From the NCBI RefSeq assembly GCF_001040945.1, contig NZ_CP011930.1, positions 1,178,001 through 1,242,000 on the forward strand: 64,000 nucleotides of DNA, in the 5' to 3' direction. A program made the translations under genes and the position numbers. Of this stretch, positions 8,442 to 16,983 are shown in pieces (position 1 is the stretch's first letter; every line of letters starts with the position of its first letter). This DNA is from Herbaspirillum seropedicae (lineage in GTDB: Bacteria; Pseudomonadota; Gammaproteobacteria; Burkholderiales; Burkholderiaceae_D). The notes under the pieces are model-generated. The model was not told the DNA's origin. It did no database searches and saw only the letters and a list, made by a program, of their open reading frames with translations.

Positions 8442-9062
8442 ATGAAGATCCATCACCATCCTCTCTCGGGCCACGCCCATCGCGCCGTCCTGTTTGCCTC
8501 GCTCCTGGGCCTTCCGGCCGAGCTGGTCGAAGTCGACCTGGCCGCTGGCGCCCACAAGAAGCCGGCCTTCCTGGCCCTCAATCCGTTCGGCCAGGTGCCG
8601 GTGCTGGAAGATGGCGAGGTGGTGATTGCCGACTCCAACGCCATCCTGGTCTATCTGGCCAAGAAGGCTGGCCGCAGCGACTGGCTGCCCGAAGACGCCC
8701 AGGGCGCGGCCGCCGTGCAGCGCTGGCTGTCGGTGGCCGCCGGTGAGCTGGCATACGGCCCGGCGGCGGCGCGGCTGGTGACGGTCTTCGGTGCAGCCTT
8801 CAACGCCGAGGAAGTGATCCAGCGCGCCCACCTCTTGCTGGGGCGCCTGGAACAGCACCTGGCCAAGCGAGACTGGCTTGCCGCCGACCACCCGACCATT
8901 GCCGACGTAGCGGTCTACAGCTATCTCGCCCGCGCTCCCGAGGGCAATGTCGATCTGCGTGGCTATCCGGGCGTGCAAGGCTTCTTGCAGCGCATCGAAG
9001 CCTTGCCCGGCTTCGTCCCCTTCGCCCAGACTGCGGCTGGCCTGATGGCAGCCCAGGCCTGA
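8442..9062 (+). CDS. Glutathione S-transferase family protein
   Basis: 206 residues, normal GST length. The N-terminal thioredoxin-like domain (about 1-78) carries the cis-Pro segment [12 protein letters not shown] and the glutathione-binding [12 protein letters not shown]. The alpha-helical C-terminal domain contains [16 protein letters not shown], the usual N-capping/hydrophobic staple region. It probably conjugates glutathione to electrophiles in the cytoplasm. AGGAG at 8430-8434 precedes ATG. It is followed after 47 bp by a PNPOx-like flavoprotein gene and then a LysR regulator, a plausible detoxification unit. Confidence 0.9.
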   Translation: MKIHHHPLSGHAHRAVLFASLLGLPAELVEVDLAAGAHKKPAFLALNPFGQVPVLEDGEVVIADSNAILVYLAKKAGRSDWLPEDAQGAAAVQRWLSVAAGELAYGPAAARLVTVFGAAFNAEEVIQRAHLLLGRLEQHLAKRDWLAADHPTIADVAVYSYLARAPEGNVDLRGYPGVQGFLQRIEALPGFVPFAQTAAGLMAAQA

Positions 9063-9109
9063 GCGCGCGCGCATCGCACCCGCGCATTTCCTTTTCCGTG
9101 AGGTCCGCC

Positions 9110-10075
9110 ATGAGCACTTCTTCCTCCCCATCGGTCTGGCATGCAGGCGAGCAGATGCTGCAAGCGCAACTCGGCGTGGCCGACAAGATGCAAGCCCTCG
9201 GCCAGCGCGTGGTGCGCACCGTCATGCCCGATCAGCATCGGGATTTCTATCGCCAGTTGCCTTTCATCGTGCTGGGCAGCGTCGATCCGGTAGGCGACGC
9301 CTGGGCGACTTTGCTGGAAGGACAGCCGGGTTTCCTGACCTCGCCTTCACCCGTCCAGCTGGACATGCACGCCCATCCTGCGCCCGCCGATCCGGCTGCC
9401 GCCGGGATGGCCGCGGGCGCGCCGGTCGGCCTGCTGGGCATCGAGATGCACACGCGCCGGCGCAACCGCATGAATGGCGTCCTGGCGGAGCTGGAACAGG
9501 GCTGGCGGGTCCAGGTGGAGCAGAGCTTCGGTAACTGCCCCCGCTACATCCAGCTGCGCGACTATTCCTTTGCGCGTGATCCGGCGCAGGATCATCCCGG
9601 CCAGCCGGAATTGCTGGCCACGCTGGACGCCTCGGCGCGCGAATTGATCGGCATGGCCGATGCCTTTTTCGTGGCCACCTATGCCGATGTGGACGAGCGG
9701 CGCCAGGTCGATGTCTCCCATCGTGGCGGCAAGGCGGGGTTCGTGCGGGTGGACGCTGAGGGTGTGCTGACCGTGCCGGACTTCAACGGCAACCTGTTCT
9801 TTTCCACGCTGGGCAACATCGTCCTCAATGGCCGTGCGGGTTTGCTGTTCGTCGACTATGCCAACGGAGATGTGCTGCAGATGAGCGGGCAGGCCGAGCT
9901 CATCCTCGATTCGCCGGAGATTGCCGCCTTCGAAGGGGCCGAGCGGCTGTGGACCTTCCGCCCGCAGCGTATCGTGCGCCGCCGCGCCGCGCTGGCCTTG
10001 CGGTGGCGCTTCCAGGAGCAAGGCTGGTCGCCGTATGTGCTGGCGACGGGCCAGTGGCCGCGCGCGGCTGCCTGA
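9110..10075 (+). CDS. Pyridoxamine 5'-phosphate oxidase-like flavoprotein
   Basis: 321 residues with the split-barrel FMN-binding fold of the PNPOx-like family: PFIVLGSVDPVGDAWATLLEG, the central TYADVDERRQVDVSHRGGKAGFVRVD and the strand GNLFFSTLGNIVLNGRAGLLFVDY. This arrangement is that of large PNPOx-related proteins encoded beside oxidoreductases or GSTs, not of true PdxH. The start at 9110 (MSTSSSPS) was preferred to an in-frame site 12 bp upstream because GAGG at 9100-9103 is suitably spaced. It likely forms a transcription unit with the GST gene; the reaction is unknown. Confidence 0.82.
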   Translation: MSTSSSPSVWHAGEQMLQAQLGVADKMQALGQRVVRTVMPDQHRDFYRQLPFIVLGSVDPVGDAWATLLEGQPGFLTSPSPVQLDMHAHPAPADPAAAGMAAGAPVGLLGIEMHTRRRNRMNGVLAELEQGWRVQVEQSFGNCPRYIQLRDYSFARDPAQDHPGQPELLATLDASARELIGMADAFFVATYADVDERRQVDVSHRGGKAGFVRVDAEGVLTVPDFNGNLFFSTLGNIVLNGRAGLLFVDYANGDVLQMSGQAELILDSPEIAAFEGAERLWTFRPQRIVRRRAALALRWRFQEQGWSPYVLATGQWPRAAA

Positions 10076-10144
10076 GGCTGCTTTCTTCCTGACCGAACGG
10101 ATGGAGGCATAATGCTTCCCTCGTTCACAGGGAAAGGCAGACTC

Positions 10145-11035
10145 ATGGACCGTTGGCTGGCGATGCGCATCTTCGTGCAAGTGGCCGAAGCCGCCAGTTT
10201 CGCCAAGGCGGCGCGGCAGATGCAACTGAGCGCACCGGCGGTGACCCGCACCGTGGCGACGCTGGAAGAACTGGTCGGTGCGCGCTTGCTGGTGCGCACC
10301 ACGCGCTCGGTCAAGACCACCGAAGCCGGCGCCCGCTACCTGGAAGACTGCCGCCGCATCCTCGCCGAAATCGCCGAAGCCGAGGCGGCTGCCGCCGGTC
10401 ATTACGACCAGCCCTCGGGAACGCTGTCGGTCACGGCGGCCTTGCTGTTCGGGCAGATGCATGTGCTGCCCATCGTCACCGAGTATCTGGATCTCTATCC
10501 CGGCATGCGGGCACGCACCTTCTTCATTGATCGTCCCGTCAACATCGTCGAGGAGGGCATGGATGTGGCCGTGCGCATCGGCCATCTGCCTGATTCCGGC
10601 TTCACGGCCATCCAGGTCGGTTCGGTGCGCCGCGTGATCTGCGCCGCACCCGATTATCTGCGTCGGCATGGTGTGCCGACCTCACCGGCCGATCTCAAGC
10701 AGCATCGCATCGTCACCTCTACCAGCGCCTGGGCCTCGCCCGAGTGGCGTTTTGCTGATGGCCAGCGCGTGCTGGTGGAGGCCGCCCTGCAGACCAATAC
10801 CAACGAGGCCGCCATCGCCACGGCCCGCCAGGGTTGGGGATTGACACGGGTATTGGCGTACCAGGTGGCGGCTGACCTGCAGGCAGGGCGCTTGCAGCGG
10901 GTCATGAGCGAGTTCGAAGAGCCGCCCTTGCCGATTCATGTGCTCTATCCGGAAGGGCGGCGCTCGCCGGCCAAGGTGCGGGCTTTCATCGATCTGGCGG
11001 TGTGCCGTTTGAGAGAGCATGCGGCTTTTTACTGA
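10145..11035 (+). CDS. LysR-family transcriptional regulator
   Basis: 296 residues. The N-terminal winged helix (residues 1-60) has the LysR pattern MRIFVQVAEAASFAKAARQM then APAVTRTVATLEELVGARLLVRTTRSV; the rest is the periplasmic-binding-like effector domain (LSVTAALLFGQMHVLPIVTEYLD). It belongs to the group of LysR proteins often paired with oxidoreductase or GST genes. An in-frame start exists 33 bp upstream, but MDRWLAM is the usual family start and AAAGG lies before it. It is 69 bp downstream of the PNPOx-like gene on the same strand and probably regulates that unit. Confidence 0.88.
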   Translation: MDRWLAMRIFVQVAEAASFAKAARQMQLSAPAVTRTVATLEELVGARLLVRTTRSVKTTEAGARYLEDCRRILAEIAEAEAAAAGHYDQPSGTLSVTAALLFGQMHVLPIVTEYLDLYPGMRARTFFIDRPVNIVEEGMDVAVRIGHLPDSGFTAIQVGSVRRVICAAPDYLRRHGVPTSPADLKQHRIVTSTSAWASPEWRFADGQRVLVEAALQTNTNEAAIATARQGWGLTRVLAYQVAADLQAGRLQRVMSEFEEPPLPIHVLYPEGRRSPAKVRAFIDLAVCRLREHAAFY

Positions 11036-11085
11036 CAGACGTCGCTGGACCTTGTGATATACCTCGTCAAAGAGGGCTTCTGATA

Positions 11086-11110
11086 AAATGACCTGTAGAG
11101 ATAGTCATTT
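11086..11110 (+). promoter_or_regulatory. Palindrome upstream of the toxin-antitoxin pair
   Basis: Inverted repeat AAATGAC (11086-11092) / GTCATTT (11104-11110) centred about 46 bp before the antitoxin ATG and overlapping a TAAAAT that could be the -10 element. Antitoxins of this type usually repress their own promoter by binding such palindromes, so this is a candidate autoregulatory operator (inference). Confidence 0.45.
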
Positions 11111-11143
11111 AATCCAGTGTTGCCATTCGTGACGAGGTGAAGA

Positions 11144-11377
11144 ATGCAAACGAACCAAGTTTCCAAGACCGAATTCAAGGCCAAGGCGCTCGAATACTTC
11201 CGCCAAGTGGAAGCCTCTGGTGAGACCCTGGTGGTGACGGATCATGGCAAGCCTGCCGTGGAGGTGCGCCCATTTCGGGAGGCTCAACGGGCGCCCCTGG
11301 CAATCCTGGCTGGGTCCGTCCTGCGCTATGACGACCCTACCGAGCCAGTGGATGTCGAGTGGGAGGCCGCGCAGTGA
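11144..11377 (+). CDS. Type II antitoxin, Phd/YefM family
   Basis: 77 residues with the Phd/YefM fold: VSKTEFKAKALEYFRQVEASGETLVVTDHGKPAVEVRPF is the N-terminal DNA-binding and dimerisation domain, with the typical 'G.p.vVTdhGkPvA.v.p' strand pair. The 30-residue tail (LAGSVLRYDDPTEPVDVEWE) is the likely toxin-neutralising extension. GAGGTGAAG precedes the ATG. Its stop overlaps the start of a PIN-domain toxin gene, the normal arrangement of VapBC-like modules. Confidence 0.9.
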   Translation: MQTNQVSKTEFKAKALEYFRQVEASGETLVVTDHGKPAVEVRPFREAQRAPLAILAGSVLRYDDPTEPVDVEWEAAQ

Positions 11378-11769
11378 TCATTCTTGATACGCATGCCCTG
11401 GTCTGGTGGGTCGGCGCAGACCCCACCTTGAGCCGCAAGGCAAGGCAGGTGATCGAGAAGGAGATGGCGGGAGGGGACATCATCATCTCGGCCATTTCCG
11501 CATGGGAAATCGCCATGCTCGTGGAGCGCGAAAAGCTGGTGCTGTCGATGGAGGTGGAGCGCTGGATGGCCACCGTAGCGGAAATCGAGGCGGTTCGCAT
11601 GGTACCGGTGGATGTGGAAGTCTCGGTCAAGGCGGTCGCCTTGCCGGGAGAGTTTCACAAGGACCCGGCAGACCGGATGATCGTAGCGACGGCGCGAAAA
11701 TTCTCGATTCCGCTGGTCACCAAGGACGAAAAGATTCGCGCCTATCCGCATGTCAAGACCATCTGGTAG
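11374..11769 (+). CDS. Type II toxin, VapC-like PIN-domain ribonuclease
   Basis: 131 residues starting at a GTG inside GTGA, so start and antitoxin stop overlap by four bases and translation is coupled. PIN acidic residues are visible: D5 in ILDTHALVWW, a Glu in ISAISAWEIAML, and Asp residues in DPADRMIVATA. The C-terminus LVTKDEKIRAYPHVKTIW fits the family. It would be an Mg-dependent endoribonuclease blocked by the upstream antitoxin. An in-frame GTG at 11359 is less likely because it would add five residues before the conserved beta strand. Confidence 0.88.
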   Translation: MIILDTHALVWWVGADPTLSRKARQVIEKEMAGGDIIISAISAWEIAMLVEREKLVLSMEVERWMATVAEIEAVRMVPVDVEVSVKAVALPGEFHKDPADRMIVATARKFSIPLVTKDEKIRAYPHVKTIW

Positions 11770-11824
11770 CACGGCCGCCGTGGCGGCCAGCACTTGATGT
11801 CTGCTCAGCGCAGCAAGGGCAGGA

Positions 11825-13279
11825 TCAAATCCCCCCCATGCACAGATACTTCACCACCAGGTAATCATCAATCCCGTAGTGCGACCCTTCCCGTCCCAGT
11901 CCCGACTGCTTCACGCCGCCAAACGGCGCGACCTCGTTGGAGATCAGCCCGGTATTGATCCCCACCATGCCCGACTCCAGCCCTTCGGCCACGCGCCAGA
12001 TGCGGCCGATGTCGCGTGAGTAGAAATAGCTGGCCAGGCCGAACTCGGTGTCATTGGCCAGGGCCAGGACTTCTTCGTCGGTCTTGAAGCGGAACAGCGG
12101 GGCCATGGGGCCAAAGGTCTCCTCGCGGGCGACCTGCATGGCCGGGGTGACGTCGGCCAGCACGGTGGGCTCGAAGAAGCTGTGGCCCAGCGCGTGGCGC
12201 TTGCCGCCCAGCAGTACGCGGGCGCCCTTGGCGACGGCGTCGGCGACGTGCTGCTCGACCTTCTGCACGGCCTGCTCATTGATCAGCGGACCCTGGGTCA
12301 CGCCTTCTTCGGTGCCTTGGCCGACCTTGAACTTCTTCACCGCTTCCACCAGCTTGGCGGCGAAGGCGTCATAGACGCCATCCTGCACATAGATGCGGTT
12401 GGCGCACACGCAGGTCTGGCCGGCGTTGCGGTACTTGGAAGCGATCGCGCCTTCGACGGCGGCGTCCAGGTCGGCGTCGTCAAAGACGATGAAGGGCGCA
12501 TTGCCGCCCAGTTCCAGCGAGAGCTTCTTGATGCTGGACGCGCTCTGCTGCATCAGCAGCTTGCCCACGCCAGTGGAGCCGGTGAAGCTGATCTTGCGCA
12601 CGATGGGGTTGGAGGTCATCTCGCCGCCGATGCCCTTGGGCGTGCCGGTGACCACGCTGAACACGCCCGCCGGAATGCCCGCGCGCTCGGCCAGCACGGC
12701 CAGCGCCAGCGCCGAGAAGGGGGTGGCTTCAGCCGGCTTCAAGACCATCGGGCAGCCGGCGGCCAGCGCCGGGCCGGCCTTGCGGGTGATCATGGCGGCC
12801 GGGAAGTTCCACGGCGTGATCGCGGCGCATACGCCGATGGCTTCCTTGATGACGACGATGCGGTTGGAAGGCGAAGGGGAGGGGATGGTGTCGCCATAGG
12901 TGCGCTTGCCCTCTTCGGCAAACCACTCGATGAAGGAGGCGGCATAGCCGATCTCGCCCCGTGCCTCGGCCAGCGGCTTGCCCTGCTCGGCGGTCATGAT
13001 CAACGCCAGGTCGTCCGTGTTGGCCAGCATCAGTTCGTACCAGCGGCGCAGGATGGCGCTGCGTTCCTTGGCGGTCTTCTTCTTCCAGGCGGGCCAGGCG
13101 GCATTGGCAGCTTCGATGGCGCGGCGTGTCTCGGCTGCTCCCATCAGGGGAACATGGCCGAGCAGTTCGCCGTTGGCCGGATTGTGTACGGCCAGGCGTT
13201 CGCCCTGGTCGGCGTCGCACCACTGGCCGTTGACAAAGGCTTGCTGGCGCAGCAGGGCAGGGTCTTTCAGTTGCAGCAT
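11825..13279 (-). CDS. gabD: NAD(P)-dependent succinate-semialdehyde dehydrogenase
   Basis: 484 residues, the standard GabD length, oxidising succinate semialdehyde to succinate in GABA breakdown. The family segments AITPWNFPAAMITRKAGPAL, SFTGSTGVGKLLMQQ, the general-base Glu in LELGGNAPF (about 253) and the nucleophile Cys in NAGQTCVCANRI (about 288) are present, as is the C-terminal PFGGVKQSGLGREGSHYGI. An in-frame start at 13345 would overlap the preceding permease gene; the ATG at 13277-13279 gives the usual MLQLKDPALLRQQ start. It is the last gene of the leftward GABA operon, 26 bp after the permease stop. Confidence 0.93.
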   Translation of the reverse strand: MLQLKDPALLRQQAFVNGQWCDADQGERLAVHNPANGELLGHVPLMGAAETRRAIEAANAAWPAWKKKTAKERSAILRRWYELMLANTDDLALIMTAEQGKPLAEARGEIGYAASFIEWFAEEGKRTYGDTIPSPSPSNRIVVIKEAIGVCAAITPWNFPAAMITRKAGPALAAGCPMVLKPAEATPFSALALAVLAERAGIPAGVFSVVTGTPKGIGGEMTSNPIVRKISFTGSTGVGKLLMQQSASSIKKLSLELGGNAPFIVFDDADLDAAVEGAIASKYRNAGQTCVCANRIYVQDGVYDAFAAKLVEAVKKFKVGQGTEEGVTQGPLINEQAVQKVEQHVADAVAKGARVLLGGKRHALGHSFFEPTVLADVTPAMQVAREETFGPMAPLFRFKTDEEVLALANDTEFGLASYFYSRDIGRIWRVAEGLESGMVGINTGLISNEVAPFGGVKQSGLGREGSHYGIDDYLVVKYLCMGGI

Positions 13280-13305
13280 CTTGGGTCTCCGTTGAGTGGC
13301 CGGCC

Positions 13306-14139
13306 TCAGAAGCGGGCGGCGGCCTTGTTGCGTCCGCGCAGCCATTCCAGGGCCAGCAGCAGGCAGGTTGAGAAAATGATCAGGATCGTCGCCAGCGCGG
13401 CAATGGTCGGGCTGATGTTGTCCTTGATGCCGGCAAACATCTGGCGCGGCAGCGTGGCCTGTTCAGGGCCGGCGACAAAGAGGGTGAGAACCACTTCGTC
13501 GAAGGAAGTTGCAAAGGCAAACAGCGCACCCGAGATCAGGCCCGGGGCGATCACCGGCAGCGTCACGCGGAAGAAGGTGCGCAGCGGGCTGGCGCCCAGG
13601 CTCAGGCTGGCGCGCACCAGGTTGTGGTTGAAGCCCTGCAGCGTAGCCAGCACGGTGGTGACCACGAAGGGCGCGCCCAGCGCGGCATGCGCCAGGATCA
13701 GGCCGAGGTAGCTGTCAGAGAGGCCAATGCGGGCAAAGAACAGGTACACGCCCACGCCCACCACGACCACCGGCACGATCATGGGCGAGATGAGGATGGC
13801 CATCAGGATCCCCTTGCCACGGAAATCGGCCTTGTTCAGGCCCACCGCCGCCAGGGTGCCCAGGACGGTAGCAATGACGGTGGCGGCTGGGGCGACGATG
13901 AAGCTGTTCTGTGCGGCGCGCACCCAGTCGTCGGAGCTGAACAGGTTCTCATACCAGCGCAGCGAGAAGCTCTTGATGGGATACATCAGGAAGCTGCTGT
14001 CGGAGAATGACAGCGGGATCATCACCAGGATGGGCGAGACCAGGAACAGCAGCACCAGCAGGTTGAAGCCGCGCGAGGCAAAGAACCAGGCGCGTTCGAC
14101 CAGCGAAGTGTAGGGCGGGAAGAGAGGTGGTTTGTTCAT
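13306..14139 (-). CDS. ABC transporter permease, PotC type
   Basis: 277 residues with six predicted membrane helices (first: RGFNLLVLLFLVSPILVMIPLSF) and the BPD_transp_1 coupling loop, recognisable as RASLSLGASPLRTFFRVTLPVIAPG. It belongs to the spermidine/putrescine-type permeases, second subunit. The start at 14139 (MNKPPLFPP) was chosen over 14238 because the longer form overlaps the upstream permease gene. It lies between the PotB-like permease and gabD, so it most likely belongs to a GABA or related amino-acid importer. Confidence 0.88.
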   Translation of the reverse strand: MNKPPLFPPYTSLVERAWFFASRGFNLLVLLFLVSPILVMIPLSFSDSSFLMYPIKSFSLRWYENLFSSDDWVRAAQNSFIVAPAATVIATVLGTLAAVGLNKADFRGKGILMAILISPMIVPVVVVGVGVYLFFARIGLSDSYLGLILAHAALGAPFVVTTVLATLQGFNHNLVRASLSLGASPLRTFFRVTLPVIAPGLISGALFAFATSFDEVVLTLFVAGPEQATLPRQMFAGIKDNISPTIAALATILIIFSTCLLLALEWLRGRNKAAARF

Positions 14140-14191
14140 GGCGTAGTCCGTGGATTCTTCGATGTTCTTCAGTGCATCGGCGGCGCAGCGA

Positions 14192-15475
14192 TCAGCTGAT
14201 GCCCACATCGACCTTGGCAAAGCGGCGATAGACGCCATACAGCACCAGGGTGGCCGCCAACAGCAGGGCGCCCAGCGCGCAGGCCATGCCCCAGTTGATG
14301 GTGGTGTTGATGAAGTAGGCGATGAAGTAGCTCACCATCTGCTCGTTCGGTCCGCCCAGGAGCGCCGGGGTGATGTAGTAGCCGCCGGCCATGATGAACA
14401 CCAGCAGCACGCCCGCGCCGATGCCCGGGTAGGTCTGCGGCACATACACGCGCCAGAACGCGGCGAAGGGATGGCTGCCCAGCGAGACGGCTGCCTTCAG
14501 GTAAGTGGCCGGCACTGATTTCATGACGCTGTAGAGCGGCAGGATCATGAAGGGCAGCAGGATGTGCGTCATCGAGATATACACCCCCACGCGATTGAAG
14601 ACCAGTTCCAGCGGCGACTGCGTAAGACCTGCCAGCATCAGCGCCTTGTTGACCAGGCCTTCGGACTGCAGCAGCACGATCCAGGCCGCCACGCGTACCA
14701 GGATCGAGGTCCAGAAGGGAATGAGCACCAGGATCATCAGCAGGTTGGCGCGGCGTTCCGGCATGGTGGAGAGCCAGTAGGCCAGCGGATAGGCCAGCAG
14801 CAAGGTGATGCAGGTGACCACTGCGCTCATCCACAGCGTGCGGCCGAAGATGGTGCGGTAGATGGCGGATTCGGGCGGGGCGGCTTCGATGTCGCCGAAG
14901 ACGTTCTGGCGCAGGTCCAGCGACGCCAGCAGGTAGTAGGGCGAATAGACCGAGCCGTTCTGGGCGATCACGCGCCAGACGTCGGGTTGGCCCCATTGCG
15001 CATTGAGGGCGATGATGGCGTCGCGGGCGGCGGCCGGGCTCAGGGGTTTGCCCTCGGCGTCGCGCAGCGGCATGGCGCGCGTCGTGCCCATCACCAGCGA
15101 GCGCGAGCCGGCCAGCTCGATGTTCAGACGCCGCGCCAGGTTGCCGGCGGTGGTGTCTTCCTTGGCGCGGGTGAGGTCTGCGGCCAGGGCCGAGTAGGCC
15201 TGGTCGGGCAGGGCCGACTTGCGGTCCCACTTGGCCAGTACCGCCACCGTCTGCGGCAGCGTGGCGGCCACTTCGGGGTTTTCGATGGCGCGCTGCAAGA
15301 GGGCCACGATGGGCGCCACGAAGGTCAGCAGCAGGAAGATGGCCAACGGCGCGATCAGCGCCAGCGCACCCAGCCGCTTGCGGGTCTGGGCGGCGCGCAG
15401 GTCGCGCTTGAGTTGCTGCGGATCAGGTTCGGCCAGGGGCATGGCGGCGGCGGAGCGAGTGGCGATGGTGGTCAT
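14192..15475 (-). CDS. ABC transporter permease, PotB type, with long periplasmic insert
   Basis: 427 residues, against roughly 280-310 for PotB. After a cytoplasmic N-terminus and the first membrane helix (LGALALIAPLAIFLLLTF, about 35-57) comes a hydrophilic insert of about 140 residues (to about 205). Then five more helices follow, with the coupling loop LKAAVSLGSHPFAAFWRVYVPQTYPG. The insert contains ALPDQAYSALAADL and a region rich in Ala/Arg, and should face the periplasm, perhaps contacting the binding protein. Such enlarged PotB-like permeases exist in amino-acid/polyamine importers of proteobacteria. REP-like sequence separates it from the binding-protein gene upstream. Confidence 0.85.
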   Translation of the reverse strand: MTTIATRSAAAMPLAEPDPQQLKRDLRAAQTRKRLGALALIAPLAIFLLLTFVAPIVALLQRAIENPEVAATLPQTVAVLAKWDRKSALPDQAYSALAADLTRAKEDTTAGNLARRLNIELAGSRSLVMGTTRAMPLRDAEGKPLSPAAARDAIIALNAQWGQPDVWRVIAQNGSVYSPYYLLASLDLRQNVFGDIEAAPPESAIYRTIFGRTLWMSAVVTCITLLLAYPLAYWLSTMPERRANLLMILVLIPFWTSILVRVAAWIVLLQSEGLVNKALMLAGLTQSPLELVFNRVGVYISMTHILLPFMILPLYSVMKSVPATYLKAAVSLGSHPFAAFWRVYVPQTYPGIGAGVLLVFIMAGGYYITPALLGGPNEQMVSYFIAYFINTTINWGMACALGALLLAATLVLYGVYRRFAKVDVGIS

Positions 15476-15574
15476 GTTTCGGTAATCCGGTGGCAGCGGG
15501 GTTCAGCACAACGGCGCTTGAACATTGTTACGCGCCGAAGCGGGACAGATACAAGAGCTGCAGCGCCTCTACTA

Positions 15575-15672
15575 CCGTTCGGACTGAGTAGGCCCTGCAA
15601 GGGCCGTATCGAAGACGCGCAAAAGAGTGCGTTCCTTCGATACGCGGCTGCGCCGCTACTCAGGACGAACGG
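15575..15672. repeat. REP-like palindromic pair between binding protein and permease genes
   Basis: One arm starts CCGTTCGGACTGAGTAG and runs through GGCCCTGCAAGGGCC (a hairpin) to GTATCGAAG; the other is the inverted version (CTTCGATACGCGG ... GAACGG) starting about 60 bp later. The same family occurs at 16865, 58130-58390 and 61768. It lies between the binding-protein gene and the PotB-like permease of one leftward operon and fills much of the 230-bp gap. Confidence 0.85.
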
Positions 15673-15705
15673 GAGCCAGGGCGCGCAACGGCTGCATCGG
15701 ACCTG

Positions 15706-16749
15706 TTACTTCGCGATCCAGGCCGCGAAACGTTGCTCCAGCTCTTCGCCGTGGTCGGTCCAGAACTGCAGGCTCAGTTGCACCGCATCCTTGGCATTGG
15801 CCGGCGAGGTCGGCAGGTTGGCCAGAGTCTTGGCATCGAGCAGCTTCAAGGCGCCCTTGTTGACGGGGCCGTAGGCGATGTTGTTGGCGTAGGTCTTCTG
15901 GGTGTCCGGCTGGCTGGCGAAGCTGATGAACTTCTCGCCCAGGGCCTTGTTGGGCGAACCCTTGGGGATCACCCAGTAATCCAGCGTATAGACGCTGCCG
16001 GCCCATACGACCTTGAGGTTCTTGCCTTCGCGCTGGGCGGCGTCGATGCGGCCGTTGTAGGCATTGGCCATGACCACGTCACCCGAGGCCAGGAACTGCG
16101 CCGGCAATGCGCCTGCATCCCACCACTGGATGTTGGGCTTCAACTGGTCCAGCTTCTTGAAGGCGCGGTCCACGCCTTCCTTGGTGGCCAGGACCTTGTA
16201 GACATCCTTGGTCGGCACGCCGTCGGCCATCAGGGCGAACTCCAGGTTGAACTGGGCGCTCTTCTTCATGCCACGCTTGCCGGGGTACTTCTTGGTATCC
16301 CAGAAATCGGCCCAGCCGGTCGGCGGGGTCTTGAGCTTGTCGCCGTTGTAGGCCAGCACGGTGGACCAGACGAAGGCGCCCATGCCGCATTCGCTGACGG
16401 TGGCTTCGGGGATGTAGTCGTCTTTCTTGATGGTCTTGGCCAGGTCGAGCTTTTCGATCAGGCCGTCGTCACAGGCGCGGTTCAAGTCGCCGCCGTCGAT
16501 TTCCACCACGTCCCAGCTGACCTTCTTGGTCTCGACCATGGCCTTGACCTTGGCCAGTTCACCGTTGAATTCAGCGGTCACGACCTTGGTGCCGGTGCTC
16601 TTCTGGAACGGCTCCACGTAGGCCACCTTCTGGGCGTTGCCATTGGCGCCGCCAAAATTGACCACGGTCAGTTCAGCGGCACAGGCCGCGCCGGAAAACA
16701 GCAGGCCCAGGGCGAGCGGGGACAGCAGGGCGGGTGTCAGGCGTTTCAT
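15706..16749 (-). CDS. ABC transporter substrate-binding protein, PotD/PotF-like
   Basis: 347 residues with a Sec signal peptide (MKRLTPALLSPLALGLLFSG, cleavage near AACA-AE). The mature domain is a class II periplasmic binding protein of the polyamine type: LTVVNFGGANGNAQKVAYVEPFQKSTG, SWDVVEIDGGDLNRACDDG, and VWAGSVYTLDYWVIPKGSPNKALG. The flanking gabT and gabD genes suggest GABA or a GABA precursor as ligand (inference). GAGGAACAACA precedes ATG. It is bracketed on both sides by REP-like elements, which may stabilise its message and raise its level over the membrane subunits. Confidence 0.9.
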   Translation of the reverse strand: MKRLTPALLSPLALGLLFSGAACAAELTVVNFGGANGNAQKVAYVEPFQKSTGTKVVTAEFNGELAKVKAMVETKKVSWDVVEIDGGDLNRACDDGLIEKLDLAKTIKKDDYIPEATVSECGMGAFVWSTVLAYNGDKLKTPPTGWADFWDTKKYPGKRGMKKSAQFNLEFALMADGVPTKDVYKVLATKEGVDRAFKKLDQLKPNIQWWDAGALPAQFLASGDVVMANAYNGRIDAAQREGKNLKVVWAGSVYTLDYWVIPKGSPNKALGEKFISFASQPDTQKTYANNIAYGPVNKGALKLLDAKTLANLPTSPANAKDAVQLSLQFWTDHGEELEQRFAAWIAK

Positions 16750-16864
16750 TGTTGTTCCTCGTTGGTTATCGTGCGTGTTGACTGTGTTGGAAAAAACCGA
16801 GCGGCAATCTGCGGTTGCCTGACTCTTGAGACTGCAAGGGACTACAAAAATGGGATACCGGCTC

Positions 16865-16957
16865 CCGTTCGGACTGAGGCCCGACAGGGCCGTATCGAAG
16901 ACACATAGAGGGTTGCGCCCTTCGATACGCAGCCAAGCCGCGACGCAAGGCGAACGG
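16865..16957. repeat. REP-like palindromic pair between ATPase and binding protein genes
   Basis: Starts CCGTTCGGACTGAG then GCCCGACAGGGC and GTATCGAAG; the second, inverted arm (CTTCGATACGCAGCC ... CGAACGG) is more degenerate than in the other copies. Located in the 234-bp gap between the ATPase and binding-protein genes of the GABA operon. Confidence 0.8.
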
Positions 16958-16983
16958 CGGGCACAAGTCGCCTCAGTTTATTT

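Noticed and set aside
11773..11788. GGCCGCC/GGCGGCC inverted repeat between vapC and gabD as a bidirectional terminator
   Set aside because: Only a 2-nt centre and no T-run on either strand; too weak to call.
15733..16908. 391-codon plus-strand frame opposite the binding-protein gene
   Set aside because: Lies opposite a well-recognised PotD-like protein with signal peptide; it extends through a REP and shows no family pattern.
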